64,000 bases of DNA from Psychrobacter sp. AH5 (lineage in GTDB: Bacteria > Pseudomonadota > Gammaproteobacteria > Pseudomonadales > Moraxellaceae). This document shows positions 9,775 through 19,780 of the stretch, one piece after another. The notes beneath the pieces were generated by a model. It was not told the origin of the DNA. It saw only the letters and a list, made by a program, of their open reading frames with translations, and made no database searches. Position 1 is the stretch's first letter. Every line of letters begins with the position of its first letter. Position numbers and translations under genes: made by a program. The DNA is taken from positions 806,001 through 870,000 of the forward strand of contig NZ_JAMBMT010000001.1 of the NCBI RefSeq assembly GCF_040371085.1, given 5' to 3'.

Positions 9775-10476
9775 ATGCAGCGTAAAGCAATTGTAATTGG
9801 TGCCACAGGCTTGGTGGGACAGCATCTCGTCAAACAACTAAGTGAGATATATGATACGTTAATCGTTATTGCTAGACGTCCGCTGCGCTATATTAATGCC
9901 AGTATTCATTTCTACCAAGTTAACGATTTTGAGAACTTATCAGAGATCTGTACTAGCGTTGGCGCTGATCATAATACCGATGCCTTTAGCTGTTTGGGTA
10001 CCACTAGGAAGCTGGCAGGTAGCGATGAGACTTTTCGTAAAGTCGACCATGATTATAATGTGAATTTTGCCACTTTATGCCGAAATAAAGGTGTAGAGAA
10101 TTTCTTTTTATTATCTGCTATGAATAACGATATCAATAGCCGCTTTTTATATAATCGCGTCAAAGCGGAGACTGAACAATCTATTATTGATTTGGGCTTT
10201 AAGCAGCTTTATATTTTTCGTCCTTCATTATTATTAGGTAAACATAAAGGCCGGACGCTAGAAAACATGAGCCAAAATATCTTTAAAGTACTATCGCCTT
10301 TGGTGCCAGAGTCTTTATCTATTCATCCTATTAGTGCTAAACGTGTGGCTAGTGCCATGACTATGAGCGCTAATGACCTGTATGAGCGCCGTAAATATCA
10401 AGCAGATAATGTGCCTAACGCGGTTAGTATTATTGAAAATAAACAGATGCTTGCGATGACACGAGTAAAGCACTAG
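9775..10476 (+). CDS. NAD(P)H-binding oxidoreductase, HTATIP2-like atypical SDR
   Basis: The 233-residue protein opens with the Rossmann motif VIGATGLVGQHL (residues 7-18), followed by SCLGTTRKLAGSDETFRKVD, the CLGTT element typical of HTATIP2/YbjT-like atypical short-chain dehydrogenases. ATNFFLLSAM-like and YNRVKAE segments (K near residue 127) fit the active-site region. Substrate is unknown. A pair with rraA, which follows 111 bp downstream on the same strand, is possible. Confidence 0.75.
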   Translation: MQRKAIVIGATGLVGQHLVKQLSEIYDTLIVIARRPLRYINASIHFYQVNDFENLSEICTSVGADHNTDAFSCLGTTRKLAGSDETFRKVDHDYNVNFATLCRNKGVENFFLLSAMNNDINSRFLYNRVKAETEQSIIDLGFKQLYIFRPSLLLGKHKGRTLENMSQNIFKVLSPLVPESLSIHPISAKRVASAMTMSANDLYERRKYQADNVPNAVSIIENKQMLAMTRVKH

Positions 10477-10587
10477 TATTAACGATTAGGCTAGTAAAGG
10501 TAGCTAAAAAATCACAAATAGCCTAAGTAAAAAATATAAATAAAATAACTTGTACCACAAACGAATAAACAAACAAGGAGCACGACT

Positions 10588-11121
10588 ATGCCGGATATCA
10601 ATACCATGACTAAAGAGGATTTTGTAACCTGTGATTTATTGGATGCCAATCCTGAATCGCAAGTCTGTCTGCCAAATATCGAAGGCAAGTCGTTTTATAG
10701 CTTTGGCGGCCGAGATAAATTCTGCGGCGAGATTGTGACGGTCAAATGTTTTGAAGATAATAGCCGAGTAAAAGAGCTGCTAAATAACGAGGGTAAAGAT
10801 AAGAATGGCAATGGTAAAGTCTTGGTGGTCGATGGCGGCGGCTCTATGCGCTGCGCGCTACTTGGAGATATGATTGCACAGTCTGCTATTGATAATGGCT
10901 GGGCAGGAGTGGTGGTCTATGGCTGTGTTCGCGATGTCGATGACATGGCGCAGATGGATATTGGCGTAATGGCATTAGGCTGTATACCACGCAAATCAAC
11001 GCGCCGTGATGAAGGACAAACGGATATTGAGATCAGCTTTGGCGATATGACGCTAAACTCAGGGATGTATCTGTATGCTGACAACAACGGTATGATCGCT
11101 AGCGAAAAACCTCTACTGTAA
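10588..11121 (+). CDS. rraA: RraA-family protein (regulator of ribonuclease E activity A)
   Basis: The 177-residue protein matches RraA in length and in its core VVDGGGSMRCALLGDMIAQSAI and WAGVVVYGCVRDVDDM (residues about 77-118). In E. coli RraA binds and inhibits RNase E. RraA-fold proteins can also be 4-hydroxy-4-methyl-2-oxoglutarate aldolases, so the symbol is a family call; the short length and sequence favour RraA. A strong AAGGAG lies 7-8 nt before the ATG. A 14-bp hairpin follows at 11162. Confidence 0.88.
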   Translation: MPDINTMTKEDFVTCDLLDANPESQVCLPNIEGKSFYSFGGRDKFCGEIVTVKCFEDNSRVKELLNNEGKDKNGNGKVLVVDGGGSMRCALLGDMIAQSAIDNGWAGVVVYGCVRDVDDMAQMDIGVMALGCIPRKSTRRDEGQTDIEISFGDMTLNSGMYLYADNNGMIASEKPLL

Positions 11122-11161
11122 TGACTTGCCTCTCAGTATCCGCTAGGCAATATAAGTCAGT

Positions 11162-11210
11162 AGCTAAGCGTTAACTCACTCTTTATCCGTTAGCGCTTAG
11201 CTGTCATTTT
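11162..11210 (+). terminator. Hairpin terminator after rraA
   Basis: Arms 11162-11175 and 11189-11202 pair over 14 bp (one G-T pair) with a 13-nt loop, followed by GTCATTTTC. The T tract is weak. Confidence 0.65.
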
Positions 11211-11279
11211 CAAAAGTATTCCAAAAAACAAGCTGACAAACCGTTACGGCATAACTTTTGGTCAATGGCCAAAATATTC

Positions 11280-11286
11280 GTATAAT
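11280..11286 (+). promoter_or_regulatory. Probable -10 of the mfd promoter
   Basis: GTATAAT lies 35 bp before ATG 11321. It sits inside the upstream extension of the mfd frame, which argues that the ATG at 11321, not the frame opening at 11258, is the start. Confidence 0.45.
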
Positions 11287-11320
11287 AACTCTTCACCTTT
11301 CAACCTCGATACTATTCTAT

Positions 11321-14300
11321 ATGCCTATCACTGCTTTGACTGATGCCTTTTATCCTATCAATGAGCGCCTATTTCCTATAAAAGCGAGCCAAAAACGTTG
11401 GCTAGCTCCCGTGCATGGCGCGGTTAGTAGCTTATGGCTTGCCAGCTTGGTTAATACTGACCTATCGAATATGGCGGACCGGCTCAAGATTATGGTGGCG
11501 CGCGATCAAAATCAGCTCAATCAGATCGAGACTGAATTAGCGTTTTGCGGAGTGGATGCTTATGTGTTTCCGGATTGGGAAACCTTGACTTATGATGAGC
11601 TGTCGCCGCATCAAGATATCGTTAGTGAACGTATTAACCTATTGACCGATATGCCAAGTACGGGTGTGCTGCTAATCTCTGTACAGACTCTTATGCAGCG
11701 TGTAGCACCGCCAAGCTGGCTGATAGGCCAGCATTTTGATTTGAGCGTTGGTGACATCTTTGATATTAATACGCAGCGTGAGCTATTGACAAAAGCAGGC
11801 TACCGAGCAGTCGAAAACGTCTTTGAGCCTGGGGAGTTTGCCGTTCGCGGTAGTATTATTGATATCTTTGCGATGGGTCAGCCTTTTCCGCTGCGTCTAG
11901 ATCTATTCGATGATGAGATCGAAACGATTCGTTTTTTTCATCCGCAAACTCAGCGTACTCTGACTGAAGATGATTTGCGAGCGATGATGTCGGGTAATGA
12001 TAGTAGCATAGGGGCTGAGTCGCTATCGCTATTACATAAATTGCCTGATATCTCAAAGCCTATTAAAGAGTTTCAAATACTCCCTGCCAAAGAGTTTCCT
12101 TTAGATGAAAGCCGTGAGACTTTTCGCACTAATTTTGCCACTATGTTTCCTAATGCTAGTAGCCGTAAGTTTGAGCTGCATAAAGACGTGATGGCGGGGA
12201 TTGCTAGTAGCGGCCTAGAGTATTATCAGCCGCTGTTCTTTGAGCTAGACGATTGGCAGCAAGAGAGTAGTTTATTTAATTATCTGCCCAGTGATGCGCT
12301 GTTTATTACTGATGAGCTTATCGGCGAGCGTCAAGTCGATTACTGGTCACAAATCCAGCGCCGCTATGAAGAGCGCCGCCATGATATCGATAAGCCAGTA
12401 CTAGCACCTGATTTATTATATTTACCAGCTAATAGCTTTAATGAGCAGCTTAATCAGTATCCGCGAGTCATTATTAGTGCCCGTGATGAGCTTGTGATTA
12501 GTAAAACTGGCGCTACAGCTGACAAAAGTAGCTCAGATAATAAAATGCAAGGGCTAGTGACCCTTAGCGCCCAACAGCCACCGCAGCTGTCGGTTAATCA
12601 TCAAAAAGCAGAGCCCTTAGCTGAGCTGTTAGCATTTTTAGAATTACAGAGTCAAACAAAAACGCCGGTATTAATAGTGGCAGAAACCGCTGGTCGCCGC
12701 GAGATTCTCATTGAGTTATTCAAAGGCAAAATAGATATCAAGGCTTATGATAATTTTAAAGATTTCTTAGCCATCGATCATAAAAATAATAATCATAATA
12801 ATTTGCCGCATGTTGGCTTAACCGTAGCGCCTATTGAGCGCGGCGTCTATGTGCCTGAGCGCTTAGTAGTCATTAGCGAGCCCCAGTTATTTGGCCGGCA
12901 AGTACTGCAAACGCGTCGTCGCCGTCAAAGCGGAGTATCAGAGGAGTTTTTGGTTAAGAGTGTTACTGAGCTGACTCAAGGCAGTCCAGTGGTGCATATT
13001 GAGCATGGTATCGGCCGCTATAATGGCCTGATTATCTTGGATGTCGGTGACGGCGAGCAAGAGTTTATTCATCTAAAATACGCTGACGATGCTAGTATTT
13101 ATGTCCCTGTGGCTAACCTGCAGATGATCAGCCGCTATAGTGGCGGCGATCCAGCCCTAGCGCCACTGCATAAGATCGGTAGCGGCAGATGGGATAAAGC
13201 GAAACAAAAGGCCTTGCAGCAAATTCATGATGTGGCCGCTGAGCTACTCAACATGCAAGCGCGCCGCGAAGCCAAAGTCGGGATACATTTCAAGATTGAA
13301 CACTCACAGTATGAGCTGTTTGCCAGCCAGTTTGCTTTTGAGGAGACGCCCGATCAGGCCAATGCTATTCATGCGGTGATGGAGGATATGCGCCAAAATC
13401 AGCCAATGGATCGTCTCATTTGCGGTGATGTCGGTTTTGGTAAAACCGAAGTGGCAATGCGTGCCGCCTTTATCGCCGTTAGCGCCGGCTACCAAGTGGC
13501 GGTACTCGTGCCAACGACTTTGCTCGCCGGCCAGCATGAGGACAATTTCCGTGACCGCTTCGCTGATTGGCCGGTGCGTATTGAAACGCTATCGCGCTTT
13601 GGCGGCAAAAAGCATCAAGACACGGTGCTAGCTGACTTGGCGGCAGGTAAAGTAGATATTGTCATCGGTACTCATAAATTACTGCAAAAAGATGTAAAAT
13701 TCTCTAATCTTGGCCTAATGATCGTTGATGAAGAGCACCGTTTTGGCGTACGCCATAAAGAGCGTATCAAAGCCATTCAGACCGATGTTGATAGCTTATC
13801 AATGACCGCTACGCCTATTCCGCGGACTCTCAATATGGCGTTATCGGGTATGCGTGATATGTCGATTATCGCCACCCCGCCAGCGCGTCGCCTAGCCATT
13901 AAAACCTTTGTCATGCAAAAAACTGATTCGCTAATGAAAGAGGCGATTTTACGTGAGCTGTTACGCGGCGGACAAGTGTATCTGCTGCACAATGATGTCG
14001 CTAGTATCGAGCGTATGGCAGAAACCATCCGCGAGCTGGTACCTGAGGCTCGCGTAGGGGTAGCGCATGGACAGATGCAAGAGCGGCAACTTGAGCAAAT
14101 CATGCAGCAGTTTTATCACAAAAAGTTCAACGTATTGGTTTGCTCAACCATTATTGAGACTGGTATCGATGTGCCTAATGCCAATACTATTATTATTGAG
14201 CGTGCCGATAAGTTTGGCCTAGCGCAGCTGCATCAATTACGTGGCCGCGTGGGTCGTAGTCATCATCAGGCCTATTGCTATCTACTAGTGCCCTCGTTAA

Positions 14301-15004
14301 AAGGTCTAAAAGGCGATGCTAAACGCCGGCTACATGCCATCGAGCGTGCCAACACGCTAGGCGCAGGCTTTATGCTAGCGAGCGAAGATTTGGAGATTCG
14401 CGGGGCAGGCGAGATATTAGGTAAGCAGCAAAGTGGTAATATGCAGGCGATTGGCTTTAGTCTTTATATGGATATGCTAGAGCGCGCAACCAAGGCTATC
14501 AAAGCGGGCCGTGAGCCCGATCTCAATACGCCCTTATCGCTCACTAGTGAGATTAATTTGCATAGCTCAGCGCTGATACCTGAGGAGTATGTGCATGATG
14601 TCCATCAGCGTCTGCTATTTTATAAGCGTATTAGTAATGCTGAGGACAAAGAGGGTTTGACTGACATTCGTACCGAGATGATTGATCGTTTCGGCACTTT
14701 GCCTGATCAAACCAAGCAGCTATTTGCGGTACATAGTCTGCGCTTGCAAGCCGAGCCGCTGATGATTAATAAAATAGATGCCAATAGTAGTAGTGTCACT
14801 CTAGAGTTTGCGCCTGATACGCCGGTCGATGCTTTGGCTATTATTAAGCTGATTCAATCGGATAGTAAGCGTTATCGCATGAATGGCGCTTCAGGCATTC
14901 GCTATCATGATCCTGACAAGCTTGAGAGCGCGCAGCAGCGAGTGGGCGCTATTCAAGAATTATTACAGTACTTTGATAAACATAGGGTAGCAGAGCCTGC
15001 TTGA
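11321..15004 (+). CDS. mfd: Transcription-repair coupling factor Mfd
   Basis: Removes RNA polymerase stalled at DNA lesions and recruits UvrA. From ATG 11321 the protein is 1227 residues, close to the usual 1150. Visible parts in order: a UvrB-like N-terminal module (DAYVFPDWETLTYDELSPH), the RNA-polymerase-interacting Tudor-like domain (HIEHGIGRYNGL near residue 565), the translocase with Walker A GDVGFGKTEV and DEEH box, SMTATPIPRTL, the TRG region RGRVGR, and the C-terminal TRCF domain (EEYVHDVHQRLLFYKR). Asparagine- and serine-rich insertions near residues 405-415 and 480-490 are mild oddities. Confidence 0.97.
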   Translation: MPITALTDAFYPINERLFPIKASQKRWLAPVHGAVSSLWLASLVNTDLSNMADRLKIMVARDQNQLNQIETELAFCGVDAYVFPDWETLTYDELSPHQDIVSERINLLTDMPSTGVLLISVQTLMQRVAPPSWLIGQHFDLSVGDIFDINTQRELLTKAGYRAVENVFEPGEFAVRGSIIDIFAMGQPFPLRLDLFDDEIETIRFFHPQTQRTLTEDDLRAMMSGNDSSIGAESLSLLHKLPDISKPIKEFQILPAKEFPLDESRETFRTNFATMFPNASSRKFELHKDVMAGIASSGLEYYQPLFFELDDWQQESSLFNYLPSDALFITDELIGERQVDYWSQIQRRYEERRHDIDKPVLAPDLLYLPANSFNEQLNQYPRVIISARDELVISKTGATADKSSSDNKMQGLVTLSAQQPPQLSVNHQKAEPLAELLAFLELQSQTKTPVLIVAETAGRREILIELFKGKIDIKAYDNFKDFLAIDHKNNNHNNLPHVGLTVAPIERGVYVPERLVVISEPQLFGRQVLQTRRRRQSGVSEEFLVKSVTELTQGSPVVHIEHGIGRYNGLIILDVGDGEQEFIHLKYADDASIYVPVANLQMISRYSGGDPALAPLHKIGSGRWDKAKQKALQQIHDVAAELLNMQARREAKVGIHFKIEHSQYELFASQFAFEETPDQANAIHAVMEDMRQNQPMDRLICGDVGFGKTEVAMRAAFIAVSAGYQVAVLVPTTLLAGQHEDNFRDRFADWPVRIETLSRFGGKKHQDTVLADLAAGKVDIVIGTHKLLQKDVKFSNLGLMIVDEEHRFGVRHKERIKAIQTDVDSLSMTATPIPRTLNMALSGMRDMSIIATPPARRLAIKTFVMQKTDSLMKEAILRELLRGGQVYLLHNDVASIERMAETIRELVPEARVGVAHGQMQERQLEQIMQQFYHKKFNVLVCSTIIETGIDVPNANTIIIERADKFGLAQLHQLRGRVGRSHHQAYCYLLVPSLKGLKGDAKRRLHAIERANTLGAGFMLASEDLEIRGAGEILGKQQSGNMQAIGFSLYMDMLERATKAIKAGREPDLNTPLSLTSEINLHSSALIPEEYVHDVHQRLLFYKRISNAEDKEGLTDIRTEMIDRFGTLPDQTKQLFAVHSLRLQAEPLMINKIDANSSSVTLEFAPDTPVDALAIIKLIQSDSKRYRMNGASGIRYHDPDKLESAQQRVGAIQELLQYFDKHRVAEPA

Positions 15005-15119
15005 TAAGGTCAGTAGCGGATTAAAAGCAATTGATCACACGGCAGCATGGATAACTGATAAAATAGAGCCATTATCTTTCAGCCCTTTTATTGTATTTTA
15101 AAATTAGAGAAAAATAATT

Positions 15120-15551
15120 ATGTTTCAATTACATCCTAAGCTTGCCGCTGACAGTTTTTTGGTAGGGGATTTCCCTTTATCCACGTGTCGCTTGATTAAT
15201 GATTGCCAATTTCCTTGGCTAATATTAGTGCCACGGGTCAGCGGTATCAAAGAGTTATATGAGCTATCAGAGGCTGATCAAACGCAGTTTTTACGTGAAT
15301 CGAGCTGGTTATCTAGCCAATTAGCCAAGACTTTCCAGGCAGAGAAAATGAATGTGGCCGCATTAGGAAATCAAGTGCCACAGTTACATTTTCATCATAT
15401 CGTTCGCTATCAAAACGATGTTCAATGGCCAAATCCAGTATGGGGCACGCCGGCTATCCCTTATACTCAAGAAGTATTGTCACAAATGCAGCAACCCTTG
15501 ATGATGGCGCTGCGCGGTCACCATCAAATGCCTTTTGATTGGCAAATGTGA
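15120..15551 (+). CDS. HIT-family protein
   Basis: The 143-residue protein resembles the histidine-triad subgroup with VPQLHFHHIVRYQND near residues 84-98 and a WPNPVWG tail motif. The canonical triad is H-x-H-x-H; here the pattern reads H-F-H-H-I, so the third His is displaced or lost, as in the HVHVIAR-type subgroup. Nucleotide hydrolase activity is therefore uncertain. It begins 116 bp after mfd. A 23-bp perfect inverted repeat follows it. Confidence 0.78.
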   Translation: MFQLHPKLAADSFLVGDFPLSTCRLINDCQFPWLILVPRVSGIKELYELSEADQTQFLRESSWLSSQLAKTFQAEKMNVAALGNQVPQLHFHHIVRYQNDVQWPNPVWGTPAIPYTQEVLSQMQQPLMMALRGHHQMPFDWQM

Positions 15552-15583
15552 TTTATATCATAGTTATCCTCAGCTCATAAAGT

Positions 15584-15637
15584 CTTGCTAAACAACAAAA
15601 CCAGATCGCAAAGCATCTGGTTTTGTTGTTTAGCAAG
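15584..15637. terminator. Perfect 23-bp inverted repeat after the HIT gene
   Basis: Arms 15584-15606 and 15615-15637 are exact reverse complements around an 8-nt loop. It is placed like a terminator, but no T run follows; the T-rich part is inside the right arm. It may be a terminator, a mRNA 3' protector or a protein-binding palindrome. The following 218 bp up to the cyclase gene hold no supportable gene. Confidence 0.6.
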
Positions 15638-15855
15638 AAAGAAAAGCATAATAGTAAGTTTTTATAGGCTATAAATGACAAGTGGTAGCTTTTTGGTTAC
15701 CATTGCCGTAGGCTCAATAACTTCATTATACTATAATGTATAAAGTTAAGTTTTAGCTAATAGGCTTCAATAGCTTATTATTATTCACTGCTAGTACTAA
15801 TTCAGTCCTCACTTGTCATTATACTTTCTTATTACTTAATCAAGCGAATATAAAT

Positions 15856-17247
15856 ATGTCACTTTTAGAGACGTTAAAACCGAAATTTTCATTAAAAAAC
15901 AGTGAAGGTTTTAATTTTAATTATCCTGAAGTTTATGTATTGATACTCAGCGTCGCGCTTATCGCTTTATATTTTGAATTCAGTGCTACTTCGATGGCGC
16001 TGTTTGTCATAATCTCTCTGCCAAGTTTGATGATCCTTATCTACAATTATCGGCGTCCAGTCAACTTTTGGACGTCAAACGCTGTAGTTATTTTATTATC
16101 CACCGTTATTGGTGTCATGCAGTTTTGTGCCGTGATAGCATTGAGCTTGGCTCTGTTGATTGCTGTGCGCGTTATGATGAGCGTCCCTGAGAATAGAGCT
16201 AAGCTTTTGGCGTCTTCGATTATTACTATGATTGTTTTTTGCTACGTTAGTATTACGCTACGCGGCTCTAGATTAGACTGCGCGCAAGGGTTTTTACCGC
16301 CTACAATACTTTTTGCTAGTCTGTTAGTAGTACTAGGCCAGTTTTGGGTTATCTATCAGAAGTATACTAGCTATAGCGTAGTGGTGGGGCAGTCCAAAGA
16401 GAGACTTAGCACTATGGTATCAGTAATCAGTAAGCTGACCCGTTTTGTACCGCCGCAAATATGGCAGCCTATCGTAAAATCAGATAGTAAAGTACAAGTG
16501 GCTAATAAACGCGCTAAATTGTCCATTATGTTTTCAGATATTGTCGGTTTTACTGAGTTATCTGATAGTTTAAGTGCCGATAATTTGGCCGATATTCTCA
16601 ATACTTATATGGAGGTCATGACCAACATCGCTAATAAACATGGCGCGGTATTAGATAAGTTTATCGGTGATGGTATGGTCTGTTTCTTTGGTGAGCCTAA
16701 AAGTAATGGCGTACGGCAAGATGCGCTAAACTGTGTCGCTATGGCAGTAGATATGCGCCGTGAAATGCGCGCCTTACGCATGAAGTGGCGATTAATGGGC
16801 TTTAAAGGTCTCTATGTACGTATCGGTATTACCACCGGCTACTGCCACGTAGGTAACTTTGGTAGCAACAATCGCCTCAGCTACACAATTATCGGTAAGG
16901 AGGCCAATCTTGCCGCCCGTCTTGAACAAGCCGCGGGTAAAGATGAGATTTTGATAAGCCAAGCGACCTATGATTATATCTGTCACGATTATGACTGCAA
17001 ACATGCTGGAGGTTATAAACTAAAAGGTTTTGATCACGAAGTTTTAGCTTGGAAAGTCATTGATCCTGATGTCAATAAGCACGAATCGTCCAAATGGGTC
17101 GATCACACTTTACCGGGCTTCAATCTGCATCTTAACTTTAAAGACATGAAAAACTACGATTATCAAGAGATTAGAAACCGTTTAAACTTTGCTTTAGAGC
17201 GTCTTGAAAAAGAAGAGAGCGCTTCGATATCTAATATTAAAAAGTAA
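15856..17247 (+). CDS. Membrane-bound class III adenylate/guanylate cyclase
   Basis: Makes a cyclic nucleotide from NTP. Residues 25-170 form about five to six hydrophobic helices, then a short linker leads to a class III catalytic domain (about 215-405). Metal-binding Asp228 (FSDIVGFT) and Asp272 (GDGMVCFFGEP), transition-state Asn351 and Arg355 (NLAARLEQ) are all present, so the domain should be active as a homodimer. The substrate-specifying pair is Lys268 and Ser342; Lys favours ATP, so adenylate cyclase is more likely than guanylate cyclase. No sensor domain other than the membrane part is visible. It is monocistronic and convergent with fdx. Confidence 0.88.
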   Translation: MSLLETLKPKFSLKNSEGFNFNYPEVYVLILSVALIALYFEFSATSMALFVIISLPSLMILIYNYRRPVNFWTSNAVVILLSTVIGVMQFCAVIALSLALLIAVRVMMSVPENRAKLLASSIITMIVFCYVSITLRGSRLDCAQGFLPPTILFASLLVVLGQFWVIYQKYTSYSVVVGQSKERLSTMVSVISKLTRFVPPQIWQPIVKSDSKVQVANKRAKLSIMFSDIVGFTELSDSLSADNLADILNTYMEVMTNIANKHGAVLDKFIGDGMVCFFGEPKSNGVRQDALNCVAMAVDMRREMRALRMKWRLMGFKGLYVRIGITTGYCHVGNFGSNNRLSYTIIGKEANLAARLEQAAGKDEILISQATYDYICHDYDCKHAGGYKLKGFDHEVLAWKVIDPDVNKHESSKWVDHTLPGFNLHLNFKDMKNYDYQEIRNRLNFALERLEKEESASISNIKK

Positions 17248-17260
17248 ATAAGCTTGGCAT

Positions 17261-17294
17261 AAAAAAAAAGCTAACCTTTTCAGATTAGCTGTTT
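17261..17294. terminator. Terminator between the cyclase gene and fdx
   Basis: AGCTAA (17269-17274) pairs with TTAGCT (17285-17290). A run of nine A (17261-17269) gives a T tract for the minus-strand isc operon, and TTTT follows on the plus side. Confidence 0.7.
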
Positions 17295-17304
17295 TATCTT
17301 AAGA

Positions 17305-17643
17305 TTAATGGTTTTCTTTGGCATGGTTGAGAGTGTATTTTGGAATCTCAATAGTCAAATCATCTTCCTCGATCATCACCTGACAAGATAGCCGTGAATC
17401 AGGCTCAAGTCCCCAAGCTCGATCTAATAAGTCAGCTTCGATATCGTCCATCTCATCCAGACTATTAAAGCCTTTGCGTACTACCACATGACAAGTGGTA
17501 CAGGCTTTTGACATCTCGCAAGCGTGCTCGATCTTAATACCTTTTTCGAGCAAGGCTTTACATAAGTTGCTGCCAGTTTCAAGCTCAACTTCGGTGCCTT
17601 CGGGGCATATCTCAAAATGGGGTAATACAGTAATCTTTGGCAT
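17305..17643 (-). CDS. fdx: ISC-type [2Fe-2S] ferredoxin
   Basis: Electron donor for iron-sulfur cluster assembly. The 112-residue product has the adrenodoxin-type cluster ligands Cys42, Cys48, Cys51 and Cys87 (CEMSKACTTC and RLSCQV). It is the last gene of the isc cluster, 111 bp after hscA; iscX is absent from its usual place downstream. A terminator with a long T tract follows. Confidence 0.95.
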   Translation of the reverse strand: MPKITVLPHFEICPEGTEVELETGSNLCKALLEKGIKIEHACEMSKACTTCHVVVRKGFNSLDEMDDIEADLLDRAWGLEPDSRLSCQVMIEEDDLTIEIPKYTLNHAKENH

Positions 17644-17753
17644 AAATAATCGGTCCGCTATTTATTAATTAGAATAGTTTAGAATAATAAGAATTAAAAC
17701 TCTCAAGCTCAACTTTGCAAGTGATTCATTTAGTAGGCTAATAGCTCTATAGG

Positions 17754-19631
17754 CTACCAGTCTTTGGCACTAGTACCCGCCATGCTAGTTTTTACACTCT
17801 GATTCATAATGCTAGCAGCGAAAGCATCGCTCAATGGCTTAAGTTTGGCTTGCTGAGCTTCAATTTCAGCTAGATTGTCACTGCTCAAAGCGACTTGCAA
17901 AGCCTGCATTTGCGTAGCTAAAGCTTGTTTGCCATCATCAGTTAACAAGTTCTCAAAATCGATAATGGCGGATTGTAGAGCTAATAACTCGCGCTCAGCT
18001 TCTACTTTGGTCTCAATTAAGGAGCGAGCATTCTTGTCTTCTTCGGCATGTTTGAAGCCTGCCATTAGCAATTGCTCTTTTTGCTCATCAGCTAATCCAT
18101 AAGCTGGAGTGATCTCAATTTGACTCTCCGTACCGGTACTAGTCTCTTGCGCGCTCACAGTTAACTGACCATTAGCATCTATACTAAAAGTCACCTCAAT
18201 ACGGGCAAAACCTGCTTTCATTGATGGGATGCCATAAAGCTCGAAGCGGCCCAATGAGCGACAATTATCTACCGTCTCGCGCTCACCTTGTACCACATGA
18301 ATGACAAGTCCCGTTTGTCCGTCTTGATAAGTAGTAAAAACTTGACGTTTCTTAACAGGAATAGGGGTGTTGCGCGGAATGAGCACCTCAACTAGACCGC
18401 CCATAGTCTCAAGGCCGAGCGATAAAGGCGTAACGTCTAAGAGTAGTAGGCTATTATCACTACTGCCATTAACCAATTGGTTTGCAGTTTGTGCAGCTCC
18501 TAACGCGACTACCTCGTCAGGATTAAGACGGCAAAGCGGCTCTTTACCAAAAAATTCAGCTACAGTTTCTTGGATAACCGGCATACGAGTAGAGCCGCCG
18601 ACCAAGATAACTTCATCCAAATCTTCGATAGCTAATTTGGCGTCGCGCAGTACTTGTTCACAGACGCTCAGCGTACGGCGACTGACAGGCTGGGCAATCG
18701 TTAGCAAATCCTCACGGCGCAAGATACCTTGAAAAGTCTGCTGATTGATAACTAAATCGATAGCCACTTGTGTCTTATCGGTCAGCGCCTGCTTATAAGC
18801 TTTGGCCTGCTGAGCTAAGATGGATTTATCATGAGCACTAACATCAGCAGGATCAATACCAAGCTGCTTGATTAGCCAATGGGTCAATAAGCGATCAATA
18901 TCATCACCCCCCAGCGCGCTATTACCGCCAGTCGCTAGCACCTCAAACACCCCATCGGTTAATTTGAGAATAGAGACATCAAAAGTACCCCCACCCAAAT
19001 CATAAATTAGATAATAGCTTTCGGCATTATCTTTGTTAGGTTTGTCTAGACCATAAGCTACGGCCGCTGCTGTCGGCTCATTGAGCAGTCTTAACACGTT
19101 GATACCAGCCGCTTGCGCTGCATCTTTGGTCGCTTGGCGCTGAGCCTCATCAAAATAAGCTGGAACGGTTATTACTGCGCCTTCGATACTATCAGCAGGT
19201 AAAGCACTCTGAGCACGCTGATTCAGGGCAGCCAAGATACGAGCAGAGACCTCAACCGGAGACACTTCACCTTGCGCGGTTACAAACGTGGGCATATCTT
19301 CTTTATGACCGCTTAGCTCATAGGGATGCGAGAACTTAATATCAGCCTGACTTCGGCCCATAAAGCGCTTGGCTGAAATAATAGTATTTTTTGGATCATC
19401 AGGTAGATGAGCCAACGCTTCATAACCCACTAAAGGGCTACCAGTAGTAGGATAATAAACCACAGAGGGAAGTAAAGTATCAGTCTGGTCTTTTGCTGGT
19501 AGCACTTGCGCTTTACCTGAACGTACTACCGCAGCCAATGAGCGCGTGGTACCCAAATCAATTCCAAGGCCGAAACGGTGTTGATGAGGTTTGGCGCTTT
19601 GGTTAGGTTCAGCAATTTGCAATAAAGACAT
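17754..19631 (-). CDS. hscA: Fe-S cluster assembly chaperone HscA
   Basis: Specialised Hsp70 that, with HscB, helps transfer clusters from IscU. The 625-residue product has the ATPase start GLGIDLGTTRS, the LNEPTAAAVAYGLD and YDLGGGTFDVS motifs and VGGSTRMPVIQ, followed by a substrate-binding domain. The frame opens at a TTG (19643); ATG 19631 (MSLLQIAEPNQS) is preferred. Length matches HscA (about 616) rather than DnaK. It lies between hscB and fdx. Confidence 0.95.
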   Translation of the reverse strand: MSLLQIAEPNQSAKPHQHRFGLGIDLGTTRSLAAVVRSGKAQVLPAKDQTDTLLPSVVYYPTTGSPLVGYEALAHLPDDPKNTIISAKRFMGRSQADIKFSHPYELSGHKEDMPTFVTAQGEVSPVEVSARILAALNQRAQSALPADSIEGAVITVPAYFDEAQRQATKDAAQAAGINVLRLLNEPTAAAVAYGLDKPNKDNAESYYLIYDLGGGTFDVSILKLTDGVFEVLATGGNSALGGDDIDRLLTHWLIKQLGIDPADVSAHDKSILAQQAKAYKQALTDKTQVAIDLVINQQTFQGILRREDLLTIAQPVSRRTLSVCEQVLRDAKLAIEDLDEVILVGGSTRMPVIQETVAEFFGKEPLCRLNPDEVVALGAAQTANQLVNGSSDNSLLLLDVTPLSLGLETMGGLVEVLIPRNTPIPVKKRQVFTTYQDGQTGLVIHVVQGERETVDNCRSLGRFELYGIPSMKAGFARIEVTFSIDANGQLTVSAQETSTGTESQIEITPAYGLADEQKEQLLMAGFKHAEEDKNARSLIETKVEAERELLALQSAIIDFENLLTDDGKQALATQMQALQVALSSDNLAEIEAQQAKLKPLSDAFAASIMNQSVKTSMAGTSAKDW

Positions 19632-19780
19632 AAGACAACTCAAAATAAAAGGAAAGACGATTTTGGCGATAACCGATTATACGGCATTAATGAGACTATT
19701 TTAACTCTGAGGTTTTTTAATAACCATGGGCTCATAGACAAGCGCTAAATATTAGGCATGAATTTATTAAGCTACCGTTA

